A DNA stretch of 64,000 nt from Sedimentisphaerales bacterium. GTDB lineage: Bacteria > Planctomycetota > Phycisphaerae > Sedimentisphaerales > SG8-4. The notes beneath the pieces are model-generated. The model was not told where the DNA came from and did no database searches. It saw nothing but the letters and a program-made list of their open reading frames with translations. The stretch is from the NCBI GenBank assembly GCA_016928975.1, contig JAFGJR010000030.1, positions 1 to 64,000 on the forward strand, read 5' to 3'. The position numbers were made by a program, and so were the translations under genes. The first letter of the stretch is position 1; each line of letters begins with the position of its first letter. Below are positions 18,117 through 27,109 of the stretch, piece after piece.

Positions 18117-20021
18117 ATGCGAGTCTCGGCATTGTGTCTGGCTGCGCTGGTGATGATGATCCCGGCAGGGACGGTCTGCGCGGGCCTGATCTTCAATGGC
18201 GATTTCGAGCTGGGCCACTCCGGCTTTGCGACGGACTACATCTACACGACCGATCTGACTTCCAGCGGCACGGTTGTGGTGGGCTTTGATCCCAGCGACC
18301 ACCATCCTTCGGCCGCGTCCTATGGCGATCGCACCCGGGGTGACGGTCGAATGCTGATCGTCAACGGGTCCACCGATGGCAACGCCACCGTGTGGGGACA
18401 GACGGTGGCGGTCAAGCCCAATACCCAGTATGCGTTCCTCTATTGGCTCTCGGCCTGGACCGCCGCTGCCGACACCCGGCAGGCCCAGATCCGGTGCCTC
18501 ATCAATGAGCTGCGCGTCGGGGCCGCAGGCTTCAGCGGAACGACCGTCGGTCAATGGGGCTGTGTGCTCCTGCGGTGGAACTCCGGCTCTGTGTCCCAGG
18601 CAAGCATCCGCCTGGCGGACCGGACGGGCACGGAGGCCGACAACGATTTCGCGCTCGACGGCATCGACATGGTCGAGGTCGGAGACAACCGCGTCCTGGT
18701 GACGGCTTCCACCGTCGGTGGCACAATCGACATGCCGGGCAAAGGAGTCTTTGTTTATCCGAAGGGAGAACAGGTTTGCCTCGAAGCGAAGTGCGACAGC
18801 GGCTATGAATTCGCGGGCTGGGGCGGGAATTTCTTCGACCTCGACCCGGTCATGTGGATCGACATGGAGGCGGACCGCGTGGCGATTGCCAGGTTCAAGA
18901 GGCTCGACTACGATGTGACGGTTCGGGCCTCGGGTGCCGCTGCGAACGAATTCTCCACGTGTGCGGACTCGGCTGACCGGCTGGCCGTCTTCCGCAGCGC
19001 CCTGGATTCGCACTACCCGAGTGGCGTGATTCTGGGCGAGTCGAAGGGGGTCTGTGACGCAACGTACCGGTTCCCGGTCTTGAGACCCAAGGCAGGAATC
19101 CAGGGGATCGCGAGGATTGCCGTCAACGTGTACGGCAGCACGCTCTCCGCCGGCCCGGCGGTGAAAGTCGCAGATGGCAGCCGCTACCCCTGGTTCAAGG
19201 GCGACGTGCACCAGACCTTCACGGGCGACGCCATCGGGGATCTCCTGGCGCACTGCGAAGGGACGGTATGCTGGGTCCCTGTCAAGGTGACCGCCTTCAT
19301 AGGCGCCTGCGACCTTGCGGACGTCTACCTCTCTTACGACTGCCCCAGCATCGCCAGGAGTCTGCTTCGCAGGTTCCACGATCACCTCAGCATTCACCAG
19401 GCGCTCGATCAGTATGCAGCCTTTCAGGATGTTCGTGACCTCTTTCATCTGAAGACCAGTCGACGGCAGACCTGGGAGACGGTCGTGCAGACGTTGGCGT
19501 TGGCGCAGGACCTCGCCGGCTACAGCGACACGCTCGAAGACTCAATCGGCGTCTGTGTCGAAGGTCTGGACGGCTTCCTGGCGCACTGGCAGTCGCTCGT
19601 GGATTGCCCGGAACCGGCGGCCCTCGATGGCTGCCACGGCGAGGCAATCGTGGCCTGCCTCGATGACGCCGTGTCCAGTGGCGAGCTGTACATGGCCGCG
19701 TACGCCGATGCCATCGCCGATGGCCGCGTCGACGCCGAAGAAGCTTCGCTGTTGAACCAGAGCATGGCAGACTGGAAGGGCAACCTGATTGCCCTGAATG
19801 CGGCAATGACGGAGGTCTTTCGCGCGCTGGGCGAGGTGTATCGCGGCACAACGGACCTGTGCCTCCGTGCCGCCGCCGAGCGGATGATCCGGCTGATGGC
19901 GCCCTGGTGCACGGGCGAGCCCGACGACTTGGGCGTCTGGGCGCCGTCGGACCCGACGTACCTGGAGCAGGTCATTCAGACTCTCCTGGACTTCCCGGTG
20001 GAGGATGTCTCTATCCCCTGA
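18117..20021 (+). CDS. Secreted NGDFE-type protein, paralogue A
   Basis: 634 residues with a signal peptide (MRVSALCLAALVMMIPAGTVCAG). Residues about 23-185 form a carbohydrate-binding-like jelly roll that begins LIFNGDFELG, as in CBM4/9-like and DUF642-like modules. Residues about 190-265 contain an InlB B-repeat-like unit (VTASTVGGTIDMPGKGVFVYPKGEQVCLEAKCDSGYEFAGWGG in part). The rest (about 270-634) is an unrecognised domain with a helical C-terminus. The next gene is a clear paralogue over its whole length. No catalytic residues were identified, so a binding or structural surface role is more likely than an enzyme. The ATG at 18117 follows GAGG. Confidence 0.75.
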   Translation: MRVSALCLAALVMMIPAGTVCAGLIFNGDFELGHSGFATDYIYTTDLTSSGTVVVGFDPSDHHPSAASYGDRTRGDGRMLIVNGSTDGNATVWGQTVAVKPNTQYAFLYWLSAWTAAADTRQAQIRCLINELRVGAAGFSGTTVGQWGCVLLRWNSGSVSQASIRLADRTGTEADNDFALDGIDMVEVGDNRVLVTASTVGGTIDMPGKGVFVYPKGEQVCLEAKCDSGYEFAGWGGNFFDLDPVMWIDMEADRVAIARFKRLDYDVTVRASGAAANEFSTCADSADRLAVFRSALDSHYPSGVILGESKGVCDATYRFPVLRPKAGIQGIARIAVNVYGSTLSAGPAVKVADGSRYPWFKGDVHQTFTGDAIGDLLAHCEGTVCWVPVKVTAFIGACDLADVYLSYDCPSIARSLLRRFHDHLSIHQALDQYAAFQDVRDLFHLKTSRRQTWETVVQTLALAQDLAGYSDTLEDSIGVCVEGLDGFLAHWQSLVDCPEPAALDGCHGEAIVACLDDAVSSGELYMAAYADAIADGRVDAEEASLLNQSMADWKGNLIALNAAMTEVFRALGEVYRGTTDLCLRAAAERMIRLMAPWCTGEPDDLGVWAPSDPTYLEQVIQTLLDFPVEDVSIP

Positions 20022-20061
20022 TCTTGTTGGTTGAGCGGCCATCACGCGGGCTTTTTTGGGA

Positions 20062-20090
20062 TTGACAAGGACGGTGCGGCATGCTATACT
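20062..20090 (+). promoter_or_regulatory. Near-consensus promoter of the second paralogue
   Basis: TTGACA and TATACT are spaced by exactly 17 bases, with TGC before the -10. About 100 nt of leader follows, similar to that of paralogue A. The -35 lies just after a weak GC hairpin and T-run that may end the upstream transcript. Confidence 0.75.
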
Positions 20091-20196
20091 CGTCGGGCGA
20101 AAATGGGAGCGTATCGGGCCAGGGACGGGTCATCTATCATCACGGTTGTCGGTTCGCTTCTTGGGGGCCGGCGGTTCTATCTGAGGAGGTGGAATC

Positions 20197-22095
20197 ATGC
20201 GAGTCTCGACGTTCTGTCTGGTAGCCCTGACATTGGCGGTCCCGGTAGACACGGCCCGCGCGGGTCTGATCGTCAACGGGGATTTCGAGTCGGGCAACAC
20301 GGGCTTCACGACCCAGTACACCTACACCACCGATCTGACGAAGTCGCGGACGATTGTCGTGGGAGTCGATCCCCGTTTCTACAATCCGCGAGCCGTCTCC
20401 TACCGCGACCACACCTATGGCTTCGGCAGCATGCTCATCGCCAACGGGGCCGAGAACACCGACATTACGGTCTGGGAACAGACGGTTTCGGTCACTCCGA
20501 ACACGCAGTACGTGTTCTGCTATTGGCTGTCGAGCTGGTGCGATACTGACACTCGACTGGCGGAAATCAAGTGCTTCATCAACGACGGTTATGTGGGTCT
20601 TGGCTTTGCGCCGGAAGTGGCAGGCGAATGGACTTTCATCTTCCACCGGTGGAACTCCGGCGCCAGTTCCCAGGCGACGATTCGTCTTGTGGACAGGGAC
20701 CGCGCGGATGTCGGCAACGACTTTGCCATCGACGATATCGACCTGATCGACATTGGCGACAAGCGTCTGTTGGTGACGTACGCGACCAAGGGCGGCCGCG
20801 TGACTACTCCGGGCCAGGGCGTCTTTCTGTATCCCGAGGGGGAGACGGTGGAACTGGAGGCCAAGTGCGAGAGCGGCCATGAGTTCGCAAGCTGGGGCGG
20901 GAACTTCTTCGACCTCAGCCACCGGATGTCGGTCGAGATGAACAACGACTACGTGGTGATTGCCAAGTTCAAGAAGCTCGACTACAGCGTGACGATGCAG
21001 GCCTCTGGCTCGGCGCCGAACGAGTTCTCCACATGTGACGAGGCCGCCGACCGGTTGGCCACATTCCACGGCGCGTTGGACTCGCTCTTCTATCCGAGCG
21101 GCTTGATCGTCGGCGAGCGAAAAGGCGTGTGCGAGGCGACGTATCGGTTCCCGATCTTGAAGCCCAAGGCGGGGATCCAGGGGATCACGAAGGTCGTCGT
21201 CAGCACCTATGGCACGGTGGTCTCCGGCAACACCATCGTGAAGGTGGACGACGCGCCGGCCGGGCGGTTCGAGGGCGACCTGCACCAGAGCTTCACAGGG
21301 AAGGCCATCGCGGACATGCTGGGGCGCTGTGAAGGGCCTATCTGCTGGCTCCCGGTCAGGGTGGCTGGCTACTCAGGGACCTGTGATCTGGCGGATGTGT
21401 ACCTTTCGTACGATTGCCCGGACATCCCGAGACCCCTGCTTCGCAGGTTCCACGATCATCTCAGCGTCTACCGGGCCCTGGAGGGCCATGCACAGGCCCC
21501 GGACATCCGGGACCTCTACAACCTGAGGGCGAATCGAAAGAGCGCCTGGGAGTCTGTCGTGCAGACGTCGGGTCTTGCGCAGGACCTCGCCGGCTACAGT
21601 GACACGCTCGCCGGCGTGATCGGCGCCTTTATCGAGGATCTGGACGAGACGCTGGCGCACTGGCAATCGCTGGCCGATATCTTCGACCCGACGATCCTCG
21701 CAGGCTGCAACTGCGAGGCGATCTTGCCTTGTCTCGATGAGGCCGTATTGAGCGGCCAGTCCTACGTCGCCGCGTACGCGGATGCCGTCGCCGACGGGCG
21801 CGTCGTTGTGGATGAGGTTTCGCAACTGAATCGAAGCATGGCAGATTGGAAGGCCGATTTGGCCGCCCTGAATACGGCGATGACCGAGGTCTTCCGCACG
21901 CTGGGCGACGTACACTACAACGCCGCGTCAAGGCAGCTCCGTGATGCCGCCGAGCGAATGATCCGGGCGATGGCGCCCTGGCGCACGGGAGAGCCTGACG
22001 ACTTCGGCATCTGGGTCCCGTCGAGCCCGACCTACCTGGAGCAGGTCATTCAGGACTTGCAGGATTTCCCGCCAGAGGATGTCTTCGTCCCCTGA
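20197..22095 (+). CDS. Secreted NGDFE-type protein, paralogue B
   Basis: 632 residues, co-linear with the gene before it from signal peptide to C-terminus: the same MRVS start, LIVNGDFESG opening, InlB-like GHEFASWGGNFFDLS segment, and a shared helical end (RDAAERMIRAMAPWRTGEPDDFG). Differences are spread evenly, which indicates an old tandem duplication followed by divergence. The duplication includes the promoter and leader. GAGGAGGTGGAATC precedes the ATG. Like its partner it is probably an exported surface or matrix protein that binds a polymer; no enzyme motif is visible. Confidence 0.75.
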   Translation: MRVSTFCLVALTLAVPVDTARAGLIVNGDFESGNTGFTTQYTYTTDLTKSRTIVVGVDPRFYNPRAVSYRDHTYGFGSMLIANGAENTDITVWEQTVSVTPNTQYVFCYWLSSWCDTDTRLAEIKCFINDGYVGLGFAPEVAGEWTFIFHRWNSGASSQATIRLVDRDRADVGNDFAIDDIDLIDIGDKRLLVTYATKGGRVTTPGQGVFLYPEGETVELEAKCESGHEFASWGGNFFDLSHRMSVEMNNDYVVIAKFKKLDYSVTMQASGSAPNEFSTCDEAADRLATFHGALDSLFYPSGLIVGERKGVCEATYRFPILKPKAGIQGITKVVVSTYGTVVSGNTIVKVDDAPAGRFEGDLHQSFTGKAIADMLGRCEGPICWLPVRVAGYSGTCDLADVYLSYDCPDIPRPLLRRFHDHLSVYRALEGHAQAPDIRDLYNLRANRKSAWESVVQTSGLAQDLAGYSDTLAGVIGAFIEDLDETLAHWQSLADIFDPTILAGCNCEAILPCLDEAVLSGQSYVAAYADAVADGRVVVDEVSQLNRSMADWKADLAALNTAMTEVFRTLGDVHYNAASRQLRDAAERMIRAMAPWRTGEPDDFGIWVPSSPTYLEQVIQDLQDFPPEDVFVP

Positions 22096-22126
22096 TACCT
22101 GGTCCCGGATTGGCTCACCCCTGACC

Positions 22127-22540
22127 TCATAGAGACGGACTGACAGGCGCCGGGCGGCGCGGCAGCGGCACAGGTACAGGCTCGGGCTCCGGCACGGGTA
22201 CCGGTTCGGGCGCCGGCGTCACCCCGTCGTGGTTGTGGCTTGTCACTCGGTGCGTGGTCGTGTTGTAACTGTATGCCAGCCCGAACGGGCACTCCGGTGC
22301 ACCGTCAGGGAAGTACTCTGCATTGTCGGCCACGTCGGATAACGTGTCCGGCCAGGTCCCCTTGTCGGCATACCACATCTCGATCTGGGAGTTCAACGAC
22401 TTCACGTTGGTCTTGCAGGCGTTGATCTTGGCCCGGTTGGCCGCGGCGGTCATTCTCGGCACGCTGACCATCGCCAACGCCCCGAGGATCATCACGACCA
22501 CAAGCAATTCGACAAGGGTGAACCCTTCCCGTCGCGTCAT
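22127..22540 (-). CDS. Type II secretion/type IV pilin-like pseudopilin (GspG-like)
   Basis: 137 residues with a perfect class III signal, REG before FTLVELL, including the essential Glu at +5. A hydrophobic helix (VVVMILGALAMVSVP) and the major-pseudopilin pattern INACKTNVKSLNSQIEMWYADKGTWP follow. The globular part is short (CPFGLAYSYNTTTHRVTSHNHDG). The tail from about residue 105 is a Pro-Glu-Val repeat (PEPVPVPEPEP) that is not part of the pilin fold and probably extends outside. No other secretion gene is adjacent; planctomycetes often carry such isolated pseudopilins. Start 22540 is chosen for GGAG at 6-base spacing; 22546 is possible. Confidence 0.85.
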   Translation of the reverse strand: MTRREGFTLVELLVVVMILGALAMVSVPRMTAAANRAKINACKTNVKSLNSQIEMWYADKGTWPDTLSDVADNAEYFPDGAPECPFGLAYSYNTTTHRVTSHNHDGVTPAPEPVPVPEPEPVPVPLPRRPAPVSPSL

Positions 22541-22804
22541 ACGCATCTCCGTTTATCCCATCTGTATGCGCCCTTTTCATCGTCCGTGCAGGTCATGTCC
22601 TTCACTCCAAATCCAGCCCATCTACGCTCCGGGAGGCAGGCGTTCACGTATGCGAGTGGTTCCCATTGGGGGGTGCATTTCCCGTTTGCCTCTCTGCCGG
22701 CCCGTCCTTACAATACGCGTATGGAGTCGCAGGCTGCGGCGTTCTATGAGACGCGGAGGAAGACGTGGCTGTGATTCCGATAGGCCGACGCAGAGGATGA
22801 CGCC

Positions 22805-23068
22805 ATGAAGAAGACGTTTGATGCAGTGGCTTTCGTGCGAAAGCGACGCGAAGAGCTCTCCCGTCTCTATGCGGGTCTCAGCGCCGAACAGATCAAGGAG
22901 CGTGTGCACCGGACGCTGAAAGACGATCCCTTGCGGAGACAACGTCCCCAACAGCAAGCCCCGTCAGCATCAAGGGAAGAAGTGGATGGCTGTCCCCAAC
23001 TACCGAGGGCAAGGGATGAACCTGCAAAGACTGCAACTTGCGAGTGTTGGCCAGATCAAGGAAGCTGA
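22805..23068 (+). CDS. Small charged protein preceding an ATPase gene
   Basis: 87 residues. The first 45 are a highly charged helical segment (DAVAFVRKRREELSRLYAGL, then EQIKERVHRTLKDD) of a kind often found upstream of toxin-like or ATPase genes. The rest is Pro/Gln/Arg-rich and overlaps the ATPase gene in another frame, so it may be read-through caused by loss of the original stop. GAGG lies nine bases before the ATG. The function is unknown; an antitoxin-like partner role is only a guess from context. Confidence 0.5.
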   Translation: MKKTFDAVAFVRKRREELSRLYAGLSAEQIKERVHRTLKDDPLRRQRPQQQAPSASREEVDGCPQLPRARDEPAKTATCECWPDQGS

Positions 23069-24245
23069 TATCGAGTTTGGGGATTTGACCGTGTTGGTCG
23101 GTCCCCAAGCCACGGGTAAGAGCATTTTCCTGCAGTTGTTCCGGCTTGTGGTAGACACCGGCCACGTGCACGATGAAATGCGTAAGCACGGGCTGGACTG
23201 GAAGCGCGACGTGCCTGGTTTCCTCAGCGTCTATCTCGGGGAAGGCATGGAAAGTCTGTGGAAGCAAGGCGGAACGCGGACTCAAGACGAGAACCCAGTC
23301 GGGAAGGAAAGCGCAGAACGCCTTTGGCCGCAAAGCGAGACTCGTTCCTGTGTCAGGGTCAATGGCAAGGAGGTCAAGTTTGCCGAGTATGTCACCCCGC
23401 GCCATCGCGTCACGGCCTCATATCTCTTCTATATACCCGCACAGCGGGTCCTCACCCTGGCCAATGGTTGGCCACGCCCTTTCAGTGCCTACGGCGCAGG
23501 AGACCCCTTTGCCGTGCGAGATTTCAGTGAGCAGTTTCGTCTCATGATGGAGCAGGAGTTTGGGCGCGGGGAGAGTGTGTTCCCCAAGCGCAATCGTCTC
23601 AAGGCGGAGTATCGTCAGTTGCTGACAGAGCACGTTTTCGCCGGTTTCTCTCTCTGTTTGGATACCTACGGCGCTCAGAAGCGTCTCGTCCTTCGACAAG
23701 GGGAATCTGCCAAAGACATCCCCTACATGGTCTGGTCCGCTGGCCAGCGGGAGTTTGTGCCACTGCTTCTTGGAATGTATTGGCTCATGCCTCCTGCCAG
23801 GGTTTCGCGACGAGACAAGGTGGAATGGGTTGTCATCGAGGAACCGGAGATGGGTCTGCACCCACAAGCCATCTCTGTCGTGTTGCTCCTCTTGCTGGAA
23901 ATCGTGTCTCGCGGGTATCGGGTCTGCGTGTCCACTCACTCGCCACATGTTCTGGACGTGGTGTGGGCGCTCAACGTCATTCGCGAGCACAGAGCACAAC
24001 CTGAGGCCATCCTGGACATCTTCGATGCCAGACGAAGTGATGTGACAAGGAAGGTGGCGGCCAGCGTTTCGAACAAACGCGCCAAGGTCTACTTCTTCGA
24101 CCGCAAGTCGGGGCGCACACATGATATCTCAAACCTCGACCCGGGTTCAGAGAACGTCATCGAAGCCGGCTGGGGCGGTCTAACGGCCTTCAGTGGTCGC
24201 GTGGGCGAGGTAGTCTCCAAGATAGTCAGTGGCGCTGGGGGATGA
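22986..24245 (+). CDS. SMC/ABC-like AAA family ATPase (AAA_21/OLD-like)
   Basis: 419 residues with a complete ABC-type ATPase core: Walker A GPQATGKS at about 39-46, Walker B VVIEEPEMGLHP at about 280-291, and the H-loop STHSPHVLDV near 315. The region between is helical and specific. No nuclease domain (TOPRIM) is fused, unlike OLD proteins. Such stand-alone ATPases usually work with a neighbouring effector in defence or toxin-type modules. The downstream gene is broken. It could start at ATG 23016 (MNLQRLQLASVG), which fits related N-termini and has GAGGG upstream. Base composition is less GC-rich than its neighbours. Confidence 0.8.
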   Translation: MAVPNYRGQGMNLQRLQLASVGQIKEADIEFGDLTVLVGPQATGKSIFLQLFRLVVDTGHVHDEMRKHGLDWKRDVPGFLSVYLGEGMESLWKQGGTRTQDENPVGKESAERLWPQSETRSCVRVNGKEVKFAEYVTPRHRVTASYLFYIPAQRVLTLANGWPRPFSAYGAGDPFAVRDFSEQFRLMMEQEFGRGESVFPKRNRLKAEYRQLLTEHVFAGFSLCLDTYGAQKRLVLRQGESAKDIPYMVWSAGQREFVPLLLGMYWLMPPARVSRRDKVEWVVIEEPEMGLHPQAISVVLLLLLEIVSRGYRVCVSTHSPHVLDVVWALNVIREHRAQPEAILDIFDARRSDVTRKVAASVSNKRAKVYFFDRKSGRTHDISNLDPGSENVIEAGWGGLTAFSGRVGEVVSKIVSGAGG

Positions 24246-24249
24246 GCGT

Positions 24250-24459
24250 ATGCAGTTCAAGCAGGGTTTGGAGGCGGTGCCGGAGTTGAGGAATGCGTAC
24301 CGCGTTGGCCTGCGCGCCGTAAAGGGAGAGCACCGCGACAGGATTGCCTGCGATGATACGCGGATATCAAGACCGATTGGCAGAGTGAGTTGTATCACTG
24401 GGCCCGCTCCCTTCGACACGGCAGAGCCCGTGGGGGCAACAGGCCTGCACGAAATCTGA
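24250..24459 (+). pseudogene. Broken partner gene of the ATPase
   Basis: An ATG at 24250, five bases after the ATPase stop, opens MQFKQGLEAVPELRNAYRVG and continues through GEHRDRIACDDTR. This looks like the N-terminus of a protein commonly paired with such ATPases. After that point the frame changes character and stops at 24459. The next frame over 24363-24480 reads LYHWARSL and then RPARNLICG, which resembles a C-terminal part. I infer an internal deletion or frameshift. The family call is from memory and weak. Confidence 0.45.
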
Positions 24460-24532
24460 TTTGCGGCTGTGCTGTGCCGGATCGTGTGGCGGGTTGGGTG
24501 AGGTGGTGGGTTCTGTTGGAAGGAGTCCAGGT

Positions 24533-26140
24533 ATGAAGACTGTGCATTCACGCGTTTCATGGGTGTCGGTGGCGGCGATTGTGCTGGCGGGGAGCGTCGG
24601 CTGCATCGGGGCGGAGAAGAAGACGGGATTCTACGATGTGCGGGACTATGGGGCGGCGGGGAGCGGGCAGGCGAAAGACACGGCGGCGATTCGTAAGGCC
24701 ATCGATGCGGCCGCTTCTGGCGGGGGCGGGACCGTGTACTTTCCGGCGGGGCAGTATCTGACGGGGGCGATTCATCTCAAGAGCAATATCACGCTGCACC
24801 TGGACGCCGGGGCGGTGATCCGGTTCAGCGAGGACTTCGATGATTACCTGCCGATGGTCAAGTCGCGATGGGAGGGGACCGAGTGTGTGAACTTCTCGCC
24901 GTGCATCTACGCCTATCGTGCGGAGAATATCGCCATTGTCGGGCGGGGATTGATCGACGGGCAGGGCAAGGCGTGGTGGGACACCATGCGCAAAGCCAGG
25001 GCGCAGGCGGCGGAGAAGACCAAGGCCGAACCCTCCAAATGGGCGAAGCTGTTCGCTGAGGAGAATCCTGATCCGCCCACGAAGGCCCGCTGGGAGTCGA
25101 TGGGCAACTTCCTGCGTCCGCCGATGATTCAGCCGTTCGAGTGCCGCAACGTGCGGATCGAAGGCGTCTCCCTCCGGAATCCGCCGTTCTGGACGATCAA
25201 CCCGGTGTACTGCGACAACGTGACGATCACGGGTATCTCGATCAAGAACCCGGACGACTCGCCGAATACTGATGGGATCAATCCGGATTCCTGCCGCAAC
25301 GTGCACATCTCCGATTGCCACATCAGCGTCGGCGACGACTGCATCACGATCAAGTCCGGCCGCGATGCCGACGGCCGGCGCGTCGGGCGGCCCTGCGAGA
25401 ATATCACCGTGACCAACTGCACGATGCTCGACGGCCACGGCGGCGTCGTCATCGGCAGCGAAATGTCCGGCGGCGTCCGCAAGGTCGCCATCAGCAACTG
25501 TATCTTCGACGGCACGGAGCGCGGCATTCGCATCAAGACCACGCGCGGTCGCGGCGGGGCGGTCGAGGACATCCGCGTCAGCAATATCGTGATGAGCAAT
25601 GTCACGCGGACCCCGTTCGATCTGAACATGTTCTATGAGAAGTCCCCGGAGGAGCCGGTGTCCGAGCGGACGCCGGCGTTGCGCAACATGCACCTCAGCA
25701 ATATCACGGTCAAGGGCGCGCCCATCGCAGGCTTCGTCCTTGGCTTGCGGGAGATGCCCGTGGAGAACGTGACGTTCAGCCACATCAACATCGAGGCGGA
25801 GAAAGGGTTCTCGTGCAAGGACGCGAAGAACATTGCGTTCAAGGACGTACAGATCAACACGAAGAAGGGACCGGCCCTGATCTGTGAGGACGTCGCAGGT
25901 TTGGAGGTCGAAGGTCTCACGACGCTCACCCCGCACCCGGAGGATGCTGTCGTGGATCTCACGAACGTCGTCGAAGCCTTCATCCACGGCTGTCGCACAA
26001 CCGCCGGCACGCAGGTGTTCTTACACGTGCAAGGCCGGAACAGCCGCGCCATCCTGGTCCAAGGCAATGACTTGCGTCAGGCCCCGTCGGCAGTCAGGTT
26101 GGACGATGCGGTCCCCGCCTCCGCCGTCATCCGGAATTGA
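24533..26140 (+). CDS. GH28 family pectinase (polygalacturonase-like)
   Basis: 535 residues: a signal peptide ending near AGSVGC (a possible but weak lipobox), the pectate-lyase-like opening FYDVRDYGAAG with DTAAIRKAIDAA, then a right-handed parallel beta-helix. All four GH28 signatures are present in order: NTDGINPDSC, GDDCITIKSG, GHGGVVIGSE and RGIRIKT, which include the three catalytic aspartates and the catalytic-site His. It hydrolyses galacturonan-type alpha-glycosidic bonds outside the cytoplasm; exo or endo action cannot be told. The C-terminal 180 residues add further helix coils. The start at 24533 has AAGGAG upstream. It stands alone, with its own promoter not recognised. Confidence 0.92.
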   Translation: MKTVHSRVSWVSVAAIVLAGSVGCIGAEKKTGFYDVRDYGAAGSGQAKDTAAIRKAIDAAASGGGGTVYFPAGQYLTGAIHLKSNITLHLDAGAVIRFSEDFDDYLPMVKSRWEGTECVNFSPCIYAYRAENIAIVGRGLIDGQGKAWWDTMRKARAQAAEKTKAEPSKWAKLFAEENPDPPTKARWESMGNFLRPPMIQPFECRNVRIEGVSLRNPPFWTINPVYCDNVTITGISIKNPDDSPNTDGINPDSCRNVHISDCHISVGDDCITIKSGRDADGRRVGRPCENITVTNCTMLDGHGGVVIGSEMSGGVRKVAISNCIFDGTERGIRIKTTRGRGGAVEDIRVSNIVMSNVTRTPFDLNMFYEKSPEEPVSERTPALRNMHLSNITVKGAPIAGFVLGLREMPVENVTFSHINIEAEKGFSCKDAKNIAFKDVQINTKKGPALICEDVAGLEVEGLTTLTPHPEDAVVDLTNVVEAFIHGCRTTAGTQVFLHVQGRNSRAILVQGNDLRQAPSAVRLDDAVPASAVIRN

Positions 26141-26153
26141 CGCCCCTTTTCTC

Positions 26154-26182
26154 TTGACAAAAGTGCCCGGAACTGGTATGAG
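26154..26182 (+). promoter_or_regulatory. Promoter of the small exported protein
   Basis: A perfect TTGACA and TATGAG are spaced by 17 bases. The predicted leader before the ATG at 26307 is about 118 nt. Confidence 0.6.
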
Positions 26183-26306
26183 TTGTCACCAGCATCGTGT
26201 GCGGGACTGTTGGTGAGATCAAGGGCACCCTGTCTCACTGTTACCGGCGACCGTCGCCGTCAGTGAAAGGGCAGGGCGTATTCACTCATGTGTCAGGAGA
26301 TTAGAG

Positions 26307-26693
26307 ATGCTTCGGAGACTCCTCCATTCTGTTGCACTCGTGGTGTTTGTGTGTGCGCCTGGCTTTGCGGATATCATCCAGAGCCAGAATTTCGCGTTCG
26401 GGCTGGACTCCGCAATCAATCTGGTGGGAGCGCCGGCAGCGGCCACCGACAGCAAGTTCCTTGCGGTCGATCTTCAACAGGCAATGACGCAGGGCTCTGG
26501 CCTGCTGGCCGTTCAGAACGCCGGCTTCGGTCAGGCCACCCTACCCGCCACGAACGGCATCAGTCTGATCGCCGCCTCCCTCGGGTCCGTCGCGGGCGGC
26601 GTCCAATTCCCCACCGCCGTGATCTCGCCTTTCAGCGGTGGGCAACTCTCGCTGCCGGGCAGTCTGCCTCTTGGCATCACGATCAGACCGTGA
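26307..26693 (+). CDS. Small exported protein, unknown
   Basis: 128 residues. A signal peptide (MLRRLLHSVALVVFVCAPGFA) is followed by a low-complexity mature part rich in Ala, Gly, Ser and Leu (LQQAMTQGSGLLAVQNAGFG), with short beta-prone repeats. There is no cysteine in the mature chain and no family resemblance. It has its own near-consensus promoter and an AGGAG ribosome site, so it is probably well expressed as a single gene. It may be a surface or matrix component; that is a guess from composition. Confidence 0.55.
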   Translation: MLRRLLHSVALVVFVCAPGFADIIQSQNFAFGLDSAINLVGAPAAATDSKFLAVDLQQAMTQGSGLLAVQNAGFGQATLPATNGISLIAASLGSVAGGVQFPTAVISPFSGGQLSLPGSLPLGITIRP

Positions 26694-27109
26694 GAATCTG
26701 TAGGGAACCCAGTATTCACCGGGTCACTTGCCAAACCCGGTCATGACGTCGCCCCTCGGGTGATCGCCGACAATCCCGGTGTTCCAGGTCGTTTCACGGT
26801 CGTTCTCCTTGGAATCCATGACTGCTACCTCCGGCGGTGGCGGTGGGTTTCCCTGCGGATCCGCAGGAAAATCTGCGTTTGATGTGGGAAAAGCGCCCAA
26901 GTGTATTCAGGGTTCGACCAATCCGGGCTTGCTTTCTTCAGCGATGGAGGGCATAATATACCTGTTGGAGCCGAGCACGAGGTCCCGACGCGATAGAGTG
27001 GACGCCGATGGGCACGAGGGTTGTGAGGTGAGGTGTGGCCTGTGGTTTCACTCCACAGGCACTGTTTTCCGATGAGAGCATGTCCCTGAATTCACGAAGG
27101 AGGATTCCC
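26694..27109. other. Intergenic region before the large surface protein
   Basis: About 415 bases without a convincing gene. A candidate promoter for the following gene is TTGCTT (26929-26934) and CATAAT (26952-26957), spaced by 17 bases, about 150 nt before the ATG. No repeat or RNA was recognised in the rest. Confidence 0.45.

Noticed and set aside
20022..20058. Intrinsic terminator between the two paralogues
   Set aside because: The GC stem before the T-run (near 20034-20057) pairs poorly, so it was not listed as a terminator.
22586..22774. A 62-codon frame upstream of the ATPase module
   Set aside because: No ribosome site or family resemblance except a short charged end; too weak to annotate.
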